64,000 nt of DNA from Pectobacterium araliae (GCF_037076465.1 NZ_AP028908.1:186001-250000), one strand, 5' to 3'. Positions 25,669 through 36,599 are shown, counted from the first letter of the stretch. The notes: generated by a model from the sequence alone, not told the origin. Program-made: numbers and translations.

Positions 25669-26001
25669 GCTTGATACCGTTTTTATCATTTTCCGCCATC
25701 GTATCACTGATGGCGCGTTGGTGTCAGGTTGTGGGCATTAGCGGCGCGCCTTTAAAACGGTCTGAAATTCGGGTGCCGCAACGATAGAGAGGAGACCGTG
25801 CTGATGCAGTCGGGTAGAGAAATTAATAATAAAGCAAGATAGGTAAGTCTAACTTTCTTTACTTTCTTTACGCCCAATCAGCAAGGTGTTAAATTGATCA
25901 CGTTTCCAGCAATAACTTGCCAAACATTCTTCTAATTTTATCATTGGCGAGTTTGGAACACGGGGTTTTTCTAGGCACTGGGATAAATCAGGCGAAGCGT
26001 C
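25669..26001. other. hemC-cyaA divergent promoter region
   Basis: This 333-base region between the divergent hemC and cyaA starts holds the CRP site at 25884. An imperfect inverted repeat ACTTGCCAA/TTGGCGAGT lies at about 25914-25955, downstream of the CRP site in the cyaA leader. No separate gene is supported. Confidence 0.6.
25884..25905. promoter_or_regulatory. CRP site in the cyaA promoter
   Basis: AGGTGTTAAATTGATCACGTTT contains TGTTA-N6-TCACG and matches the CRP site that overlaps the main cyaA promoter in E. coli. cAMP-CRP there represses cyaA, giving feedback control; the conserved site implies the same here. Confidence 0.75.
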
Positions 26002-28560
26002 TTGTACTTCTACATCGAGACTTTGAAGCAAAGACTGGATGCGATCAACCAACTGCGTGTTGACCGTGCTCTGGGAGCAATGAAACCCGCTTTTCAGCAG
26101 GTTTACAGTCTTCTGCCCATTTTATTACATCATCATCACCCGTTGATGCCCGGCTACCTTGAAGGCAAGGTGCCTCACGGTATCTGCACTCACACGCCTG
26201 ATGAAAAGCAACAACAGTACCTTGATGGCATCGAATTGCGTTGGGGTCAGTTTGACCGCGTTCATCCACAGGGCGAACTGCCGATCACGGGCATCTATTC
26301 AATGGGGAGCACCTCGTCTATCGGGCAGAGCTGTAGCTCCGATCTCGATATCTGGGTATGCCACCAATCCTGGCTGGATAGTGAAGAGCGTCAACTCCTA
26401 CAGAAAAAATGTACGCTGCTGGAGCAGTGGGCTGCGGCACAGGGCGCTGAGGTCAGCTTCTTCCTGATGGATGAAAGCCGCTTCCGCCATAATGAAAGCG
26501 GTAGCCTGAGTGGTGAAGACTGCGGCACCATGCAACACATCCTGCTACTCGACGAATTTTACCGCACCGCTGTGCGCATGGCGGGTAAACGTATTCTGTG
26601 GAATATGGTGCCAGTCGAAGAAGAATCCCACTACGACGACTATGTGCTGTCGCTGTACTCACAGGGAGCGCTGGCACCGAACGAGTGGATGGATTTAGGG
26701 GGCTTAAGTACGCTGTCGGCGGAAGAGTATTTCGGTGCGAGCCTCTGGCAGCTCTATAAAAGTATCGATTCCCCGTATAAAGCCGTGCTGAAAACGCTGC
26801 TGTTGGAAGCCTATTCCTGGGAATACCCGGATACCAGCCTGCTTTCGACTGAAATTAAAAAACGCCTGCATGACGGCGAGATCGTCTCTTTCGGTCTCGA
26901 TCCTTACTGTATGATGTTGGATCGCGTCACGCACTATCTGACGGCGATCAACGATCCCACGCGTCTCGATCTGGCGCGTCGATGTTTCTACTTAAAAGTG
27001 TGTGAAAAGCTCTCCAGAGAAAAAGCCTGCGTTGGCTGGCGTCGCCAGATCCTGAGCCAACTGGTACAAGAGTGGGGCTGGAGTGATGAACATCTGGCGA
27101 TGTTGGACAACCGCGCTAACTGGAAAATCGAACAAGTACGCGAAGCGCATAACGAACTGTTGGATGCGATGATGCAGACCTATCGCAACCTGATCCGCTT
27201 TGCCCGTCGTAATAATCTGAGCGTCAGCGCCAGCCCGCAGGATATCGGTGTGTTGACCCGTAAACTGTACGCTGCGTTTGAAGCGCTGCCGGGTAAAGTT
27301 ACCCTGCTGAACCCACAAATTTCGCCCGATTTGTCGGAGCCGAATTTAACCTTCATTTATGTTCCGCCGGGTCGGGCGAACCGTTCGGGTTGGTATCTGT
27401 ATAATCAGGCACCGTCGATGGATGCGATCGTCAGCCATCAGCCGCTGGAATATAACCGCTATCTGAACAAACTGGTGGCGTGGGCGTATTTTAACGGCCT
27501 GTTGACGCCAAGCACGCGTCTGTACATTAAAGGCAACGAGCTGTGCGACATCACGCGCCTGCAAGCGCTGGTGGACGACGTCGCCAGCCACTTCCCGCTG
27601 CGCCTGCCTGCACCGACGCCGAAAGCGCTGTACAGCCCGTGTGAAATTCGTCATCTGGCGATTATCGTTAATCTGGAACACGATCCGACCGCGGCTTTCC
27701 GTAATCAGGTCGTGCATTTCGATTTCCGCCATCTGGATGTGTTCAGCTTTGGCCAACAGCAGCAGTGCCTGGTTGGCAGCATCGATCTGTTGTATCGCAA
27801 CTCATGGAATGAAGTACGTACCCTGCATTTCAGCGGCGAGCAGGCGGTGTTGGAAGCGCTGAAAACCATTCTGGGCAAAATGCATCAGGATGCGGCGCTG
27901 CCGGAATCACTGGAAGTGTTCTGCTACAGCCAGCACCTGCGCGGGCTGATTCGTACCCGTGTGCAGCAGCTGGTGTCCGAATGCATTGAACTGCGCCTGA
28001 CCAGTACGCGTCAGCAGGAGCCAGGGCGTTTCAAAGCCGTGAAAGTGGCGGGTCAAACCTGGGGTCTGTTCTTTGAGCGGCTGAGTGTATCGGTGCAGAA
28101 GCTGGAAAATGCAGTCGAGTTTTATGGCGCGATTTCCAACAACAAGCTGCAAGGCCAGCCGGTTCAGGTTGAAACCAACCACGTGCATTTACCGCCGGTG
28201 GTCGATGGCGTCGCCAGCGAAGGGATCATCCAATTCTTTTTTGAAGATGTGGCGGAGAATCAGGGTTTTAATATCTATATTCTCGATGAGTCAAACCGTG
28301 TTGAGGTGTATCACCACTGTGAGGGCAGTAAAGAAGAGCTGGTGCGTGATGTCAGCCGTTTCTATTCGTCTTCACACGATCGCTTTACTTACGGTTCCAG
28401 CTTTATCAATTTTAATCTGCCGCAGTTCTACCAAATTGTACAATTGGATGGCCGCACGCAGGTCATTCCGTTCCGCAGCAGCGCGCTTTCTCATCTGTGC
28501 ATTACGCCCGTAGTGGGGGATGAGGTAATGACAACGAAGCAGCGGCTACAAATCCTCTAG
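26002..28560 (+). CDS. cyaA: Adenylate cyclase class I CyaA
   Basis: CyaA makes cAMP from ATP. The 852-residue protein starts with TTG ([13 protein letters not shown] in codon terms, initiator Met), the same rare start as E. coli cyaA, which limits translation. The catalytic N-terminal half has [19 protein letters not shown] near residue 103, the nucleotidyltransferase-type G-S...DxD motif. The C-terminal half is the regulatory region targeted by the PTS. Conservation to E. coli is high until about residue 820; the last 30 residues ([11 protein letters not shown]...QRLQIL) differ from the E. coli tail that I recall, which may be a genus trait. Confidence 0.96.
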   Translation: MYFYIETLKQRLDAINQLRVDRALGAMKPAFQQVYSLLPILLHHHHPLMPGYLEGKVPHGICTHTPDEKQQQYLDGIELRWGQFDRVHPQGELPITGIYSMGSTSSIGQSCSSDLDIWVCHQSWLDSEERQLLQKKCTLLEQWAAAQGAEVSFFLMDESRFRHNESGSLSGEDCGTMQHILLLDEFYRTAVRMAGKRILWNMVPVEEESHYDDYVLSLYSQGALAPNEWMDLGGLSTLSAEEYFGASLWQLYKSIDSPYKAVLKTLLLEAYSWEYPDTSLLSTEIKKRLHDGEIVSFGLDPYCMMLDRVTHYLTAINDPTRLDLARRCFYLKVCEKLSREKACVGWRRQILSQLVQEWGWSDEHLAMLDNRANWKIEQVREAHNELLDAMMQTYRNLIRFARRNNLSVSASPQDIGVLTRKLYAAFEALPGKVTLLNPQISPDLSEPNLTFIYVPPGRANRSGWYLYNQAPSMDAIVSHQPLEYNRYLNKLVAWAYFNGLLTPSTRLYIKGNELCDITRLQALVDDVASHFPLRLPAPTPKALYSPCEIRHLAIIVNLEHDPTAAFRNQVVHFDFRHLDVFSFGQQQQCLVGSIDLLYRNSWNEVRTLHFSGEQAVLEALKTILGKMHQDAALPESLEVFCYSQHLRGLIRTRVQQLVSECIELRLTSTRQQEPGRFKAVKVAGQTWGLFFERLSVSVQKLENAVEFYGAISNNKLQGQPVQVETNHVHLPPVVDGVASEGIIQFFFEDVAENQGFNIYILDESNRVEVYHHCEGSKEELVRDVSRFYSSSHDRFTYGSSFINFNLPQFYQIVQLDGRTQVIPFRSSALSHLCITPVVGDEVMTTKQRLQIL

Positions 28561-28608
28561 TAACGCTCTGATACTCGGCTTTCAGCGTATTCAGGAAGGG
28601 ATGTATTG

Positions 28609-29781
28609 ATGGATTCGTTGCAACGCCGAAATTTGATACTGCTGGCGCTCGGGCAAGGGCTGACCGGCAGTATTATTTCCCTGATGACGCTGTGTTCTAC
28701 GTTGGTTGGCGTATCGATGACGCCTGTTCCTTTGTTGACCACACTACCGATTACCGCGACGGTGTGTGGCGCGGCGCTGATGATCTACGCCGTTTCCTCA
28801 TTGATGACAAAATATGGCAGGCGCAATGCGTTCATCATCGGTACGCTGCTGGGGCTGGTGGGCGCGCTGTTGGCGGCGCTGGCGATTGTGCTACACAGTT
28901 TCCCCCTCTTTGTTTTTTCGACATTTGTTTTGGGGATGTCCTGCGCTTTCAATCAGTATTATCGTTTCGCCGCTGCTGAAATTTTTACCGATAATCAGCG
29001 GAAAAACCGCGCGATCTCATGGGTGATCAGCGGTGGTATTTTGGGGGGCTTTCTCGGTCCGTTCGCGGCTAGCCACTCTTCTCAGCTCTTTGCCTCGTAC
29101 TCGTTTCTCGGCAGTTTTATTGCAGCGGCGTTCATCTGCATTGTGACATCACTGCTGTTACTTGGCCTTAAACTGCCCCCGATGCCGATTGTGACGCCCA
29201 GCGCCCAGCGTAGCGAACCGCTGGCGTCAATCCTGAAAAGCCGGGCATTTGTGTTGGGAACGGCAAGCTGTTCCGTCGGATTTGTGGTGATGACGTTATT
29301 GATGAATTCAGCGCCGCTGGCGATGCACCAGCACCATTTTTCCGTTGGTCATAGCGCGACGGTGTTGCAATGGCATTTTGTCTCAATGTACGCGCCAGCA
29401 CTACTATTAGTGCTGCTAGCACAACGGTTGACGCCAGTTCAGGTGGTGGCGATCGGCATGGTGTGTAACGTGGTTGGTGTAGCGGTTGCGCTGAGTGGTT
29501 TGACGTTCTGGCACTTTCTTTTTGCGCTGATGTTGTTTGGCATCGGGTGGGCGTTTATGTTCAACGGCGGGACATTCATGCTGAACGCGTTTACCCATTC
29601 CGTGCATAAATCCCGTTTGCAGGGGATTAACTCGCTGGTGATTTACCTGCCTAACGCGCTGGCCTCGTTGTCTGCGGGTAGCCTAATGGCGCTGACCAGC
29701 GGCTGGCCTTTGGTCAATATGGTGGGTATCGGCATGCTGTTGTTGCTGGTTCTGGGGCTGATTGTTCTGGGGCGGCACTGA
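28609..29781 (+). CDS. MFS transporter of unknown substrate
   Basis: This major-facilitator protein of about 390 residues has 12 predicted membrane helices. The loop between helices 2 and 3 reads SLMTKYGRRNAFIIG, the MFS G-x-x-x-D/R-x-G-R-R motif. The ATG at 28609 has AGGAAGG ten bases upstream; a TTG three bases earlier is also in frame. It sits between cyaA and cyaY, which are directly adjacent in E. coli, so it is an insertion in this lineage. It lies 48 bases after cyaA on the same strand and may be cotranscribed. Nothing nearby shows what it carries. Confidence 0.82.
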   Translation: MDSLQRRNLILLALGQGLTGSIISLMTLCSTLVGVSMTPVPLLTTLPITATVCGAALMIYAVSSLMTKYGRRNAFIIGTLLGLVGALLAALAIVLHSFPLFVFSTFVLGMSCAFNQYYRFAAAEIFTDNQRKNRAISWVISGGILGGFLGPFAASHSSQLFASYSFLGSFIAAAFICIVTSLLLLGLKLPPMPIVTPSAQRSEPLASILKSRAFVLGTASCSVGFVVMTLLMNSAPLAMHQHHFSVGHSATVLQWHFVSMYAPALLLVLLAQRLTPVQVVAIGMVCNVVGVAVALSGLTFWHFLFALMLFGIGWAFMFNGGTFMLNAFTHSVHKSRLQGINSLVIYLPNALASLSAGSLMALTSGWPLVNMVGIGMLLLLVLGLIVLGRH

Positions 29782-29815
29782 TGTGTGGAGCGCCGCGAGG
29801 TCGTTGAAAAGGCCG

Positions 29816-30136
29816 TTACCCGAAGTGAACGGTTTCCCCGGCCTGTGCCGAGCAGGCGGATGATAACAATGTGAAAAAATCTTCACCGCTGCGATTACAT
29901 ACCCACCGTTCCGTCTGAAGGGTGAAGTGGTAGCCACCCGCTTTGGTCGCAAGCCAGATTTGGTGTAGCGGCTCCTGCCGATTAATCACGATTTTGCTGC
30001 CGTTCTCAAAACTTAGCGTCATCACGCCGCCGTTGATTTCGTAATCGATGTCGGCATCACCCTCAAACCGATCCAGCGTTTCTTCCAACTGAAGCATGAG
30101 TTCGTCGGCTAATTGGTGGAACTCGCTATCGTTCAT
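29816..30136 (-). CDS. cyaY: Frataxin-like iron-binding protein CyaY
   Basis: This 106-residue bacterial frataxin tunes Fe-S cluster assembly through IscS and binds iron on an acidic first helix. [38 protein letters not shown] shows that acidic helix and first strand, and [27 protein letters not shown] is the conserved beta-sheet core. It is convergent with the MFS gene and divergent from lptM. Confidence 0.96.
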   Translation of the reverse strand: MNDSEFHQLADELMLQLEETLDRFEGDADIDYEINGGVMTLSFENGSKIVINRQEPLHQIWLATKAGGYHFTLQTERWVCNRSGEDFFTLLSSACSAQAGETVHFG

Positions 30137-30213
30137 TTTCGATTCCTATTGATTTTCATGATCCACCTGCGATTATAGAGAGCATAAGAGTATTAATGAC
30201 AGGTCTTAACGTA

Positions 30214-30381
30214 ATGAAAAACGTATTTCGCCCACTTCTTCTGGTGTTATCAGTGGTGAGTTTACTCGGTTGCGGCCTGAAGGGGCCGCTTTATATGCCA
30301 ACCGATAGTCAGTCCGGCGCGTCAACGACTCAGCAAAATGAGAACCAGCCGCCACAAAAGAAACCGTCAATGCGTCCTTAA
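30214..30381 (+). CDS. lptM: LPS-assembly lipoprotein LptM (YifL)
   Basis: This is a 55-residue lipoprotein: MKNVFRPLLLVLSVVSLLGCGLKGPLY, with lipobox SLLGC. After the Cys, the GLKGPLY stretch is the conserved segment that inserts into LptD-LptE during oxidative maturation in E. coli. The rest is a Gln/Pro-rich disordered tail. I use ATG 30214 to match the family rather than the in-frame start 18 bases upstream. It is followed by dapF, as in E. coli. Confidence 0.92.
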   Translation: MKNVFRPLLLVLSVVSLLGCGLKGPLYMPTDSQSGASTTQQNENQPPQKKPSMRP

Positions 30382-30458
30382 TGTGTGACGACAACAAATA
30401 ATAACAGGTCACGTATATGTTTATCGCGCCCGGTTAAGTAAGCGGGGGAGTCAGGATA

Positions 30459-31283
30459 ATGCAGTTCGCTAAGATGCACGGATTAGGCAACGATTTCATG
30501 GTTGTTGATGCCGTTACGCAAAACGTTTATTTTTCACCCGAACTGATTCGCCGTTTGGCGGATCGGCATTGTGGTGTGGGGTTCGACCAATTATTGGTGG
30601 TCGAACCGCCCTACGATCCTGAACTGGATTTTCACTACCGCATTTTTAACGCGGATGGCAGCGAAGTGGCGCAGTGCGGTAATGGCGCCCGCTGCTTCGC
30701 CCGCTTTGTTCGCTTGAAAGGGTTGACCAACAAGCGTGATATCGCCGTGAGTACGCAGACGGGCCGGATGGTGCTGTCGGTGACGGACGATGAGCTGGTG
30801 CGCGTCAACATGGGTGAACCGAATTTTGAGCCGCAACAGGTGCCTTTTCGTGCAGTCAAAGCGGAAAAAACTTACATCATGCGTGCGGACGAACATACGG
30901 TGCTTTGTGGCGTGGTGTCGATGGGCAACCCACACTGTGTGATTCAGGTTGAAGATGTGGACACGGCAAAGGTGGAAACGCTGGGGCCGCTGCTGGAAAG
31001 TCACGAGCGCTTTCCTGAACGTGCCAACATCGGCTTTATGCAGATCGTCGATAGCCAGACAGTCCGTTTACGCGTATACGAGCGCGGCGTGGGAGAAACG
31101 CAGGCGTGTGGTAGCGGCGCGTGTGCGGCCGTGGCGGTCGGTATCCAGCAGGGATTATTGTCCGCGAACGTTCGCGTATCGCTGCTGGGCGGAGAGTTGG
31201 ATATTCAGTGGGATGGGCCGGGACATCCGTTATTCATGACCGGACCTGCAACGCATGTCTACGATGGATTTATTCATTTATGA
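30459..31283 (+). CDS. dapF: Diaminopimelate epimerase DapF
   Basis: DapF converts L,L-DAP to meso-DAP for lysine and peptidoglycan. The 274 residues show two symmetric halves, each with a catalytic Cys: QCGNGARC near residue 73 and ACGSGACA near 217. MHGLGNDF is at the N-terminus. The stop overlaps the next gene by four bases (ATGA), so dapF-yigA-xerC-yigB are tightly coupled. Confidence 0.97.
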   Translation: MQFAKMHGLGNDFMVVDAVTQNVYFSPELIRRLADRHCGVGFDQLLVVEPPYDPELDFHYRIFNADGSEVAQCGNGARCFARFVRLKGLTNKRDIAVSTQTGRMVLSVTDDELVRVNMGEPNFEPQQVPFRAVKAEKTYIMRADEHTVLCGVVSMGNPHCVIQVEDVDTAKVETLGPLLESHERFPERANIGFMQIVDSQTVRLRVYERGVGETQACGSGACAAVAVGIQQGLLSANVRVSLLGGELDIQWDGPGHPLFMTGPATHVYDGFIHL

Positions 31284-31984
31284 AGAATGTCGAGGAACAG
31301 GCAGAACGCGAGATCGCACTCAGTGACGAGATGGTTTTGCAGTTCCTGCAACAAAATCCTGATTTTTTTATCCGTAATGCGCGTCCCGTCGAACAGATGC
31401 GCATTCCTCACCCCGTACGGGGAACCGTGTCGCTGGTGGAATGGCAGCTGGCACGCCAGCGTAATCACATTACTCAGCTTGAGGAAGAAATCACGCTGCT
31501 GATGGAGCAGGCGGGCGCGAACGAAGTGCTGTTCAATCGCCTGCTTGGATTACAAACCGAGTTGGCATCGGCGGATAGCCTGACAGATATGTTGGATCGG
31601 TTGCAGCGCTGGGCGCGTCAGCTTGGTCTGGCGGGGGCAACGGTGCGTTTGTTTAGCGACAAATGGCGTATCGGTGCACCTTCTGGTTTTACTCACCTTG
31701 GGCTTAATCGCTCCACGTTTGAACCGTTGCGCATTCAGCGTTTCGGACAACAGAACCATTACCTTGGCAGCCTGAATGGGCCGGAATTGTTACTGTTGTT
31801 GCCACAGGCTCGTCAGGTTGGTTCGGTCGCACTGTCCTTGATGGGCAATCATCACGATTTAGGCGTGCTGATTTTCAGCAGTCGTGACAGCCACCATTAT
31901 CAGGATGGCATGGGAACCGTACTGCTTCAGCAAATGGCCATGATGCTGCCAGCGATGCTGACGCGCTGGGTTGAGCGGGTATGA
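31280..31984 (+). CDS. yigA: DUF484 family protein YigA
   Basis: This is a 234-residue cytoplasmic protein of the DUF484 (GAF-like) family. It contains an N-terminal helical part ([17 protein letters not shown]), a short coiled coil ([21 protein letters not shown]), then a GAF-like domain. Its function is not established. The true start is ATG 31280, overlapping the dapF stop; a longer open frame running into dapF is a shadow. It sits between dapF and xerC as in E. coli. Confidence 0.92.
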   Translation: MKNVEEQAEREIALSDEMVLQFLQQNPDFFIRNARPVEQMRIPHPVRGTVSLVEWQLARQRNHITQLEEEITLLMEQAGANEVLFNRLLGLQTELASADSLTDMLDRLQRWARQLGLAGATVRLFSDKWRIGAPSGFTHLGLNRSTFEPLRIQRFGQQNHYLGSLNGPELLLLLPQARQVGSVALSLMGNHHDLGVLIFSSRDSHHYQDGMGTVLLQQMAMMLPAMLTRWVERV

Positions 31985-32916
31985 GCCGACAACCCGCAGC
32001 ATCAGAGTCGCCTTCCTCTTCTCTTTTACAAACAGATGTTGATGCTTTCCTGCGCTATCTGAAGGTAGAACGGCAGTTAAGTCCGTTGACACTGACCAGC
32101 TATTCGCGCCAGTTATCTGCGGTTATCACGATCCTCTCCACTGCGGGTATGGTCGATTGGCACAAGCTGGACGCTTCTGGCGTGCGCGCTGTCGTGTCCC
32201 GCAGTAAGCGCGATGGGTTGCATTCAGGAAGCCTGGCGCTACGTTTATCGGCACTGCGTAGTTTTCTTGACTGGATGGTGTCACGCGGGGTGCTGGTAGC
32301 AAACCCGGCTAAAGGGGTATCCACGCCGCGTGCCGGACGCCCATTGCCTAAGAATATGGATGTGGATGAGGTGAATCGCCTGCTGGAGATCGATCTGGAT
32401 GATCCCCTTGCGGTACGCGACCGCACGATGCTGGAAGTGATGTACGGCGCAGGGCTGCGTTTGGCGGAATTGGTTGGCATGGACTGCAAGCATATCGACT
32501 TGGCAAGCGGTGAAGTCTGGGTGATGGGGAAAGGCAGCAAAGAGCGCAAATTACCGATAGGAAAAACGGCGGTAACCTGGCTGGAACGCTGGCTGGCGCT
32601 GCGCGAACTGTTTGGTTCGCAGGATGACGCCGTGTTTGTTTCCAATCAGGGGCGACGCATTTCGATGCGCAACGTGCAAAAGCGTTTTGCTGAGTGGGGC
32701 GTTAAGCAGGGCGTTAATAGCCATGTTCACCCGCATAAGCTGCGCCATTCCTTTGCGACGCACATGCTGGAATCCAGCGGTGATTTACGAGCGGTACAAG
32801 AGCTGCTTGGCCACGCTAACCTGACCACGACGCAGATTTACACCCATCTTGATTTTCAACATTTAGCCTCCGTGTACGATGCCGCGCATCCACGCGCCAA
32901 ACGAGGGAAACCCTGA
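31981..32916 (+). CDS. xerC: Tyrosine recombinase XerC
   Basis: XerC acts with XerD at dif to resolve chromosome dimers. The 311-residue protein has the N-terminal SAM-like domain ([26 protein letters not shown]) and a catalytic domain with the Arg in [21 protein letters not shown] (His-x-x-Arg), [16 protein letters not shown] (His and nucleophile Tyr). It is a core gene in its usual operon place, not evidence of a mobile element. Confidence 0.97.
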   Translation: MSRQPAASESPSSSLLQTDVDAFLRYLKVERQLSPLTLTSYSRQLSAVITILSTAGMVDWHKLDASGVRAVVSRSKRDGLHSGSLALRLSALRSFLDWMVSRGVLVANPAKGVSTPRAGRPLPKNMDVDEVNRLLEIDLDDPLAVRDRTMLEVMYGAGLRLAELVGMDCKHIDLASGEVWVMGKGSKERKLPIGKTAVTWLERWLALRELFGSQDDAVFVSNQGRRISMRNVQKRFAEWGVKQGVNSHVHPHKLRHSFATHMLESSGDLRAVQELLGHANLTTTQIYTHLDFQHLASVYDAAHPRAKRGKP

Positions 32917-33632
32917 TGCATTTTTACCGATCTCTTGGTCCAATCCGTGCGATCACGTTTGATTTGGATGACACACTGTACGACAACGCGGACGTCATTC
33001 GGCGCACGGGACAAGAGTCAATCCTCTTCCTGCAACAGTACCATCCTGCACTTCATGACTTTCAGGCGGATGATTTTCAGAACTTACGCCAGACCTTGCT
33101 GGAGCGCGAGCCAGATATCTATCACGATGTCACCGAATGGCGTCGTCGTGCGGCAGAACTGGCAATGTTAGAACGTGGACTGAGTGCCGCAGAAGCTAAG
33201 GATGGCGCAAAAGCGGCAATGGAAAATTTTGCCCACTGGCGCAGTCAGATTACGATTACCGAAGAAACCCACCAGACGTTGGCGGCGTTAGCCGAGAAAG
33301 TGCCGCTGGCGGCGATCACCAATGGCAACGCGGAACCACAACGGTTTGGCCTCGATCGCTATTTTTCTTTCATCCTGCGCGCTGGCCCGCACGGTCGCGC
33401 CAAGCCGTTTGATGACATGTACCATCTGGCGGCGCAAAAACTCAACCTGCCTGTGCATGAGATCCTGCACGTGGGTGACGATCTCACGACCGATGTCGCA
33501 GGGTCGATCCGCTGCGGTATGCAGGCCTGCTGGATTAACCTGCGTGAAGGCAGCCTGACGCAGATTGGCGATGCCCGATTGCTGCCGCATATTGAAATTT
33601 CGCGGTTGGCATCGCTGTCGGCATTGTTATAA
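32916..33632 (+). CDS. yigB: HAD-family phosphatase YigB (FMN / pyrimidine-phosphate phosphatase)
   Basis: This HAD hydrolase of 238 residues has motif [11 protein letters not shown] near residue 16, motif II Thr in [10 protein letters not shown], the motif III Lys region and motif [16 protein letters not shown]. coli YigB is reported to dephosphorylate 5-amino-6-ribitylamino-uracil phosphate in riboflavin synthesis and also FMN. The start shares one base with the xerC stop (TGATG). Confidence 0.93.
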   Translation: MHFYRSLGPIRAITFDLDDTLYDNADVIRRTGQESILFLQQYHPALHDFQADDFQNLRQTLLEREPDIYHDVTEWRRRAAELAMLERGLSAAEAKDGAKAAMENFAHWRSQITITEETHQTLAALAEKVPLAAITNGNAEPQRFGLDRYFSFILRAGPHGRAKPFDDMYHLAAQKLNLPVHEILHVGDDLTTDVAGSIRCGMQACWINLREGSLTQIGDARLLPHIEISRLASLSALL

Positions 33633-33645
33633 TCACGGCATTAGT

Positions 33646-33661
33646 CTGTATAAATCACCAG
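33646..33661. promoter_or_regulatory. LexA box upstream of uvrD
   Basis: CTGTATAAATCACCAG fits CTG-N10-CAG and resembles the E. coli uvrD SOS box. It covers a possible -10 element TATAAA (33649), so LexA would block transcription until DNA damage. Confidence 0.72.
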
Positions 33662-33710
33662 TGGAAATGCCCCTTATGCGGTGTTTCCCGCCACCGGATA
33701 ACCCGTACCT

Positions 33711-35873
33711 ATGGACGTTTCTGATCTGCTCGATGGCCTCAACGACAAACAGCGTGACGCGGTAGCCGCGCCGCGCAGCAATTTATTGGTGCTGGCGGGG
33801 GCAGGCAGCGGCAAAACGCGGGTACTGGTACATCGCATTGCCTGGCTGTTGTCCGTCGAAAACTGTTCACCGTACTCCATCATGGCGGTGACGTTTACCA
33901 ACAAAGCAGCGGCGGAGATGCGTCACCGTATCGACCACCTGATCGGCACCAGCCAAGGTGGTATGTGGATTGGTACTTTCCACGGGCTGGCACACCGCCT
34001 GCTGCGTGCGCACCATATGGATGCCAATCTGCCGCAGGATTTCCAAATTCTGGATAGCGACGATCAGCTGCGCCTGCTGAAACGGCTGATTCGAGCGCTG
34101 AATCTGGATGAGAAACAGTGGCCACCGCGTCAGGCGATGTGGTTCATCAACGGGAAGAAAGATGAAGGCCTGCGTCCGCAGCACATTGAAAGCTACGGTA
34201 ACCCTATCGAGCAAACGTGGCAGCGTGTGTATCAGGCCTATCAGGAGGCGTGCGATCGCGCCGGGCTGGTGGATTTCGCCGAACTGCTATTGCGTGCGCA
34301 CGAGCTGTGGCTGAACAAGCCGCATGTGCTGAACCACTATCGTGAGCGTTTTACCAATATTCTGGTGGACGAATTTCAGGATACCAACCGCATTCAATAC
34401 GCCTGGATTCACATGCTGGCGGGTGATAGCGCCAAGGTGATGATCGTTGGGGATGACGATCAGTCAATTTACGGCTGGCGCGGGGCGCAGGTTGAAAATA
34501 TTCAGCTGTTCCTGAAGGATTTTGCTGGTGCAGAAACGATCCGTTTGGAGCAGAATTATCGCTCGACCAGCAATATCCTGAAAGCGGCGAATGCCCTGAT
34601 TGCCCACAACGGCGGGCGGCTTGGCAAGAATCTGTGGACGGACGGTGTCGAGGGCGAACCCATTTCGCTTTACTGCGCATTCAACGAATTGGATGAGGCG
34701 CGTTACGTCGTCAACCGGATTAAGGCCTGGCAGGAAAATGGCGGTGCACTGAGCGATAACGCCATTCTTTATCGGAGCAATGCCCAGTCGCGCGTACTGG
34801 AAGAGGCGCTGTTGCAGCAGAGTATGCCGTACCGCATCTACGGCGGAATGCGTTTCTTCGAACGGCAGGAAATTAAAGATGCGCTGGCTTATCTGCGCTT
34901 AATCGCCAATCGTAACGACGATGCGGCGTTCGAGCGTGTGGTGAATACGCCAACGCGCGGTATTGGCGATCGCACGCTGGACGTGGTGCGCCAGACGGCG
35001 CGCGATCGACAACTGACGCTGTGGCAAGCCACGCGGGCGCTATTGCAGGATAAGGTGCTGGCCGGGCGTGCGGCGGCATCGCTGCAACGCTTTATCGAAT
35101 TGATCGATGCGCTGGCCTATGAAACGTCTGAACTGTCGCTGCATGTGCAAACTGATCGGGCGATTAAAGATTCTGGCCTGTGGAGCATGTATGAGCAGGA
35201 AAAAGGTGAAAAAGGGCAGGCGCGGGTAGAAAACCTGGAGGAACTGGTGACGGCCACGCGCCAGTTCAGCTATCAGGAAGAAGATCAGGATCTGATGCCG
35301 CTTCAGGCTTTCCTGTCGCATGCCGCGCTGGAAGCAGGCGAAGGTCAGGCTGACGCCAATCAGGACGCCGTGCAGCTTATGACGCTGCACTCGGCGAAAG
35401 GGCTGGAGTTCCCGCAGGTGTTTATCGTCGGCATGGAAGAAGGTATGTTCCCTAGCCAGATGTCGCTGGATGAAGGTGGACGTCTGGAAGAAGAGCGTCG
35501 TCTGGCTTATGTTGGCGTCACACGTGCGATGGAAAAGCTGACGATAACCTACGCTGAATCTCGCCGTTTATACGGCAAAGAAGCCTACCACCGACCTTCC
35601 CGGTTTATCGGCGAACTGCCGGAAGAGTGTGTTGAAGAAGTGCGGTTACGTGCCAGTGTTTCTCGTCCGGTCAACCATCAACGCCTTGGTACGCCAATCA
35701 CGCAGAATGACAGCGGCTATAAGCTGGGGCAGCGGGTTCGTCATGCGAAATTCGGCGAAGGCACTATCGTGAATCTGGAAGGCAGCGGCGATCACGCCCG
35801 TCTTCAGGTGGCGTTTCAGGGGCAAGGTATTAAATGGCTGGTCGCCGCCTACGCCAGACTGGAAACGGTGTGA
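33711..35873 (+). CDS. uvrD: DNA helicase II UvrD
   Basis: UvrD is the 3'-5' superfamily 1 helicase of nucleotide-excision and mismatch repair. The 720 residues contain motif I AGAGSGKTR near residue 29, motif Ia TFTNKAAAEM, motif II DEFQDTN near 220, motif III GDDDQSIYGWRGA, motif V TLHSAKGLEF and motif VI RRLAYVGVTRA. The C-terminal Tudor-like RNA-polymerase-binding domain (LGQRVRHAKFGEGTIVNLEG) is present. It has its own SOS-type promoter. Confidence 0.97.
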   Translation: MDVSDLLDGLNDKQRDAVAAPRSNLLVLAGAGSGKTRVLVHRIAWLLSVENCSPYSIMAVTFTNKAAAEMRHRIDHLIGTSQGGMWIGTFHGLAHRLLRAHHMDANLPQDFQILDSDDQLRLLKRLIRALNLDEKQWPPRQAMWFINGKKDEGLRPQHIESYGNPIEQTWQRVYQAYQEACDRAGLVDFAELLLRAHELWLNKPHVLNHYRERFTNILVDEFQDTNRIQYAWIHMLAGDSAKVMIVGDDDQSIYGWRGAQVENIQLFLKDFAGAETIRLEQNYRSTSNILKAANALIAHNGGRLGKNLWTDGVEGEPISLYCAFNELDEARYVVNRIKAWQENGGALSDNAILYRSNAQSRVLEEALLQQSMPYRIYGGMRFFERQEIKDALAYLRLIANRNDDAAFERVVNTPTRGIGDRTLDVVRQTARDRQLTLWQATRALLQDKVLAGRAAASLQRFIELIDALAYETSELSLHVQTDRAIKDSGLWSMYEQEKGEKGQARVENLEELVTATRQFSYQEEDQDLMPLQAFLSHAALEAGEGQADANQDAVQLMTLHSAKGLEFPQVFIVGMEEGMFPSQMSLDEGGRLEEERRLAYVGVTRAMEKLTITYAESRRLYGKEAYHRPSRFIGELPEECVEEVRLRASVSRPVNHQRLGTPITQNDSGYKLGQRVRHAKFGEGTIVNLEGSGDHARLQVAFQGQGIKWLVAAYARLETV

Positions 35874-35942
35874 TGATAATTTAGACAATATTGCAGAATA
35901 GGAATAGATAACAAGCTTGTTCATATCATTCTCGTTTTTTAG

Positions 35943-35959
35943 TGACATTCGAAATGTCA
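35943..35959. repeat. Palindrome between uvrD and hcp
   Basis: TGACATT-CGA-AATGTCA is a perfect 7-bp inverted repeat. A second one, ATTCCATAT (35969) with ATGTGGAAT (35991), follows. There is no T-run, so they may be operator sites for the AT-rich hcp module rather than a terminator; this is not proven. Confidence 0.4.
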
Positions 35960-36119
35960 ATTCCTCTTATTCCATATTGGGCAATGCTCGATGTGGAATA
36001 GAGAAATAATGTGAAATGATAAGCGAGTCTCAAGTAAATCCCTTTACTTTTATCCGAATAAAGAGTAATTGATTGTTATCGTTCAAGATGAACGAAATGA
36101 AAAAAGCTAAGGAATAGTT

Positions 36120-36599
36120 ATGGCGAATAATATATACGTTACTATTAAAGGTAAAAGACAAGGTTTGATTTCTGGCGGTTGTGGTACAACTCATTCCATT
36201 GGTAATAAATATCAGATAGGACATGAAGATCAGATATTTGTGTTACAATTTGATCATACTATTACTCGTTCCGATAATGCACATCACCATCCTGCTAAAT
36301 TTTGTAAACCCATTGATAAATCATCTCCATTGCTTGGTATTGCAATTTCTGAAAATGAAGAACTTGAGCTTCTGTTTGATTTTTACCGTACAAGCTCAAA
36401 TGGTGCTCAGGAAAAATATTATTCCATTCAATTGATTGGCGCATCACTGACCAACGTAACAGTTTCTTATCCACATGCTTTGACTCATGCAGATAATCAA
36501 CCAGAAGAAATGATCTCTATTGCTTATCGAAACATTGACTGGAAGCATCATAGTGCAGGGACGACTGGTTATAGTATTTGGGAAGAACGTATATATTAA
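36120..36599 (+). CDS. hcp: Hcp-family type VI secretion tube protein (orphan)
   Basis: Hcp forms hexameric rings that make the inner tube of the type VI secretion system and can carry effectors. The 159-residue protein has the enterobacterial Hcp pattern: N-terminal IYVTIKGKRQGLISGGC, central DNAHHHPAKFCKPIDKSSPLL and C-terminal IDWKHHSAGTTGYSIWEERIY. The start has AAGGAA seven to ten bases upstream. No other T6SS structural gene is near, so it must work with a machine coded elsewhere. The region is visibly AT-rich against its neighbours, suggesting transfer. It is followed 15 bases later by a likely effector gene. Confidence 0.93.
   Translation: MANNIYVTIKGKRQGLISGGCGTTHSIGNKYQIGHEDQIFVLQFDHTITRSDNAHHHPAKFCKPIDKSSPLLGIAISENEELELLFDFYRTSSNGAQEKYYSIQLIGASLTNVTVSYPHALTHADNQPEEMISIAYRNIDWKHHSAGTTGYSIWEERIY

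Noticed and set aside
25849..26052. 67-codon minus-strand frame between hemC and cyaA
   Set aside because: It overlaps the cyaA start and covers the CRP site; no ribosome site or family resemblance.
31981..32916. Integrase marking a mobile element
   Set aside because: It is xerC in its conserved dapF-yigA-xerC-yigB operon.
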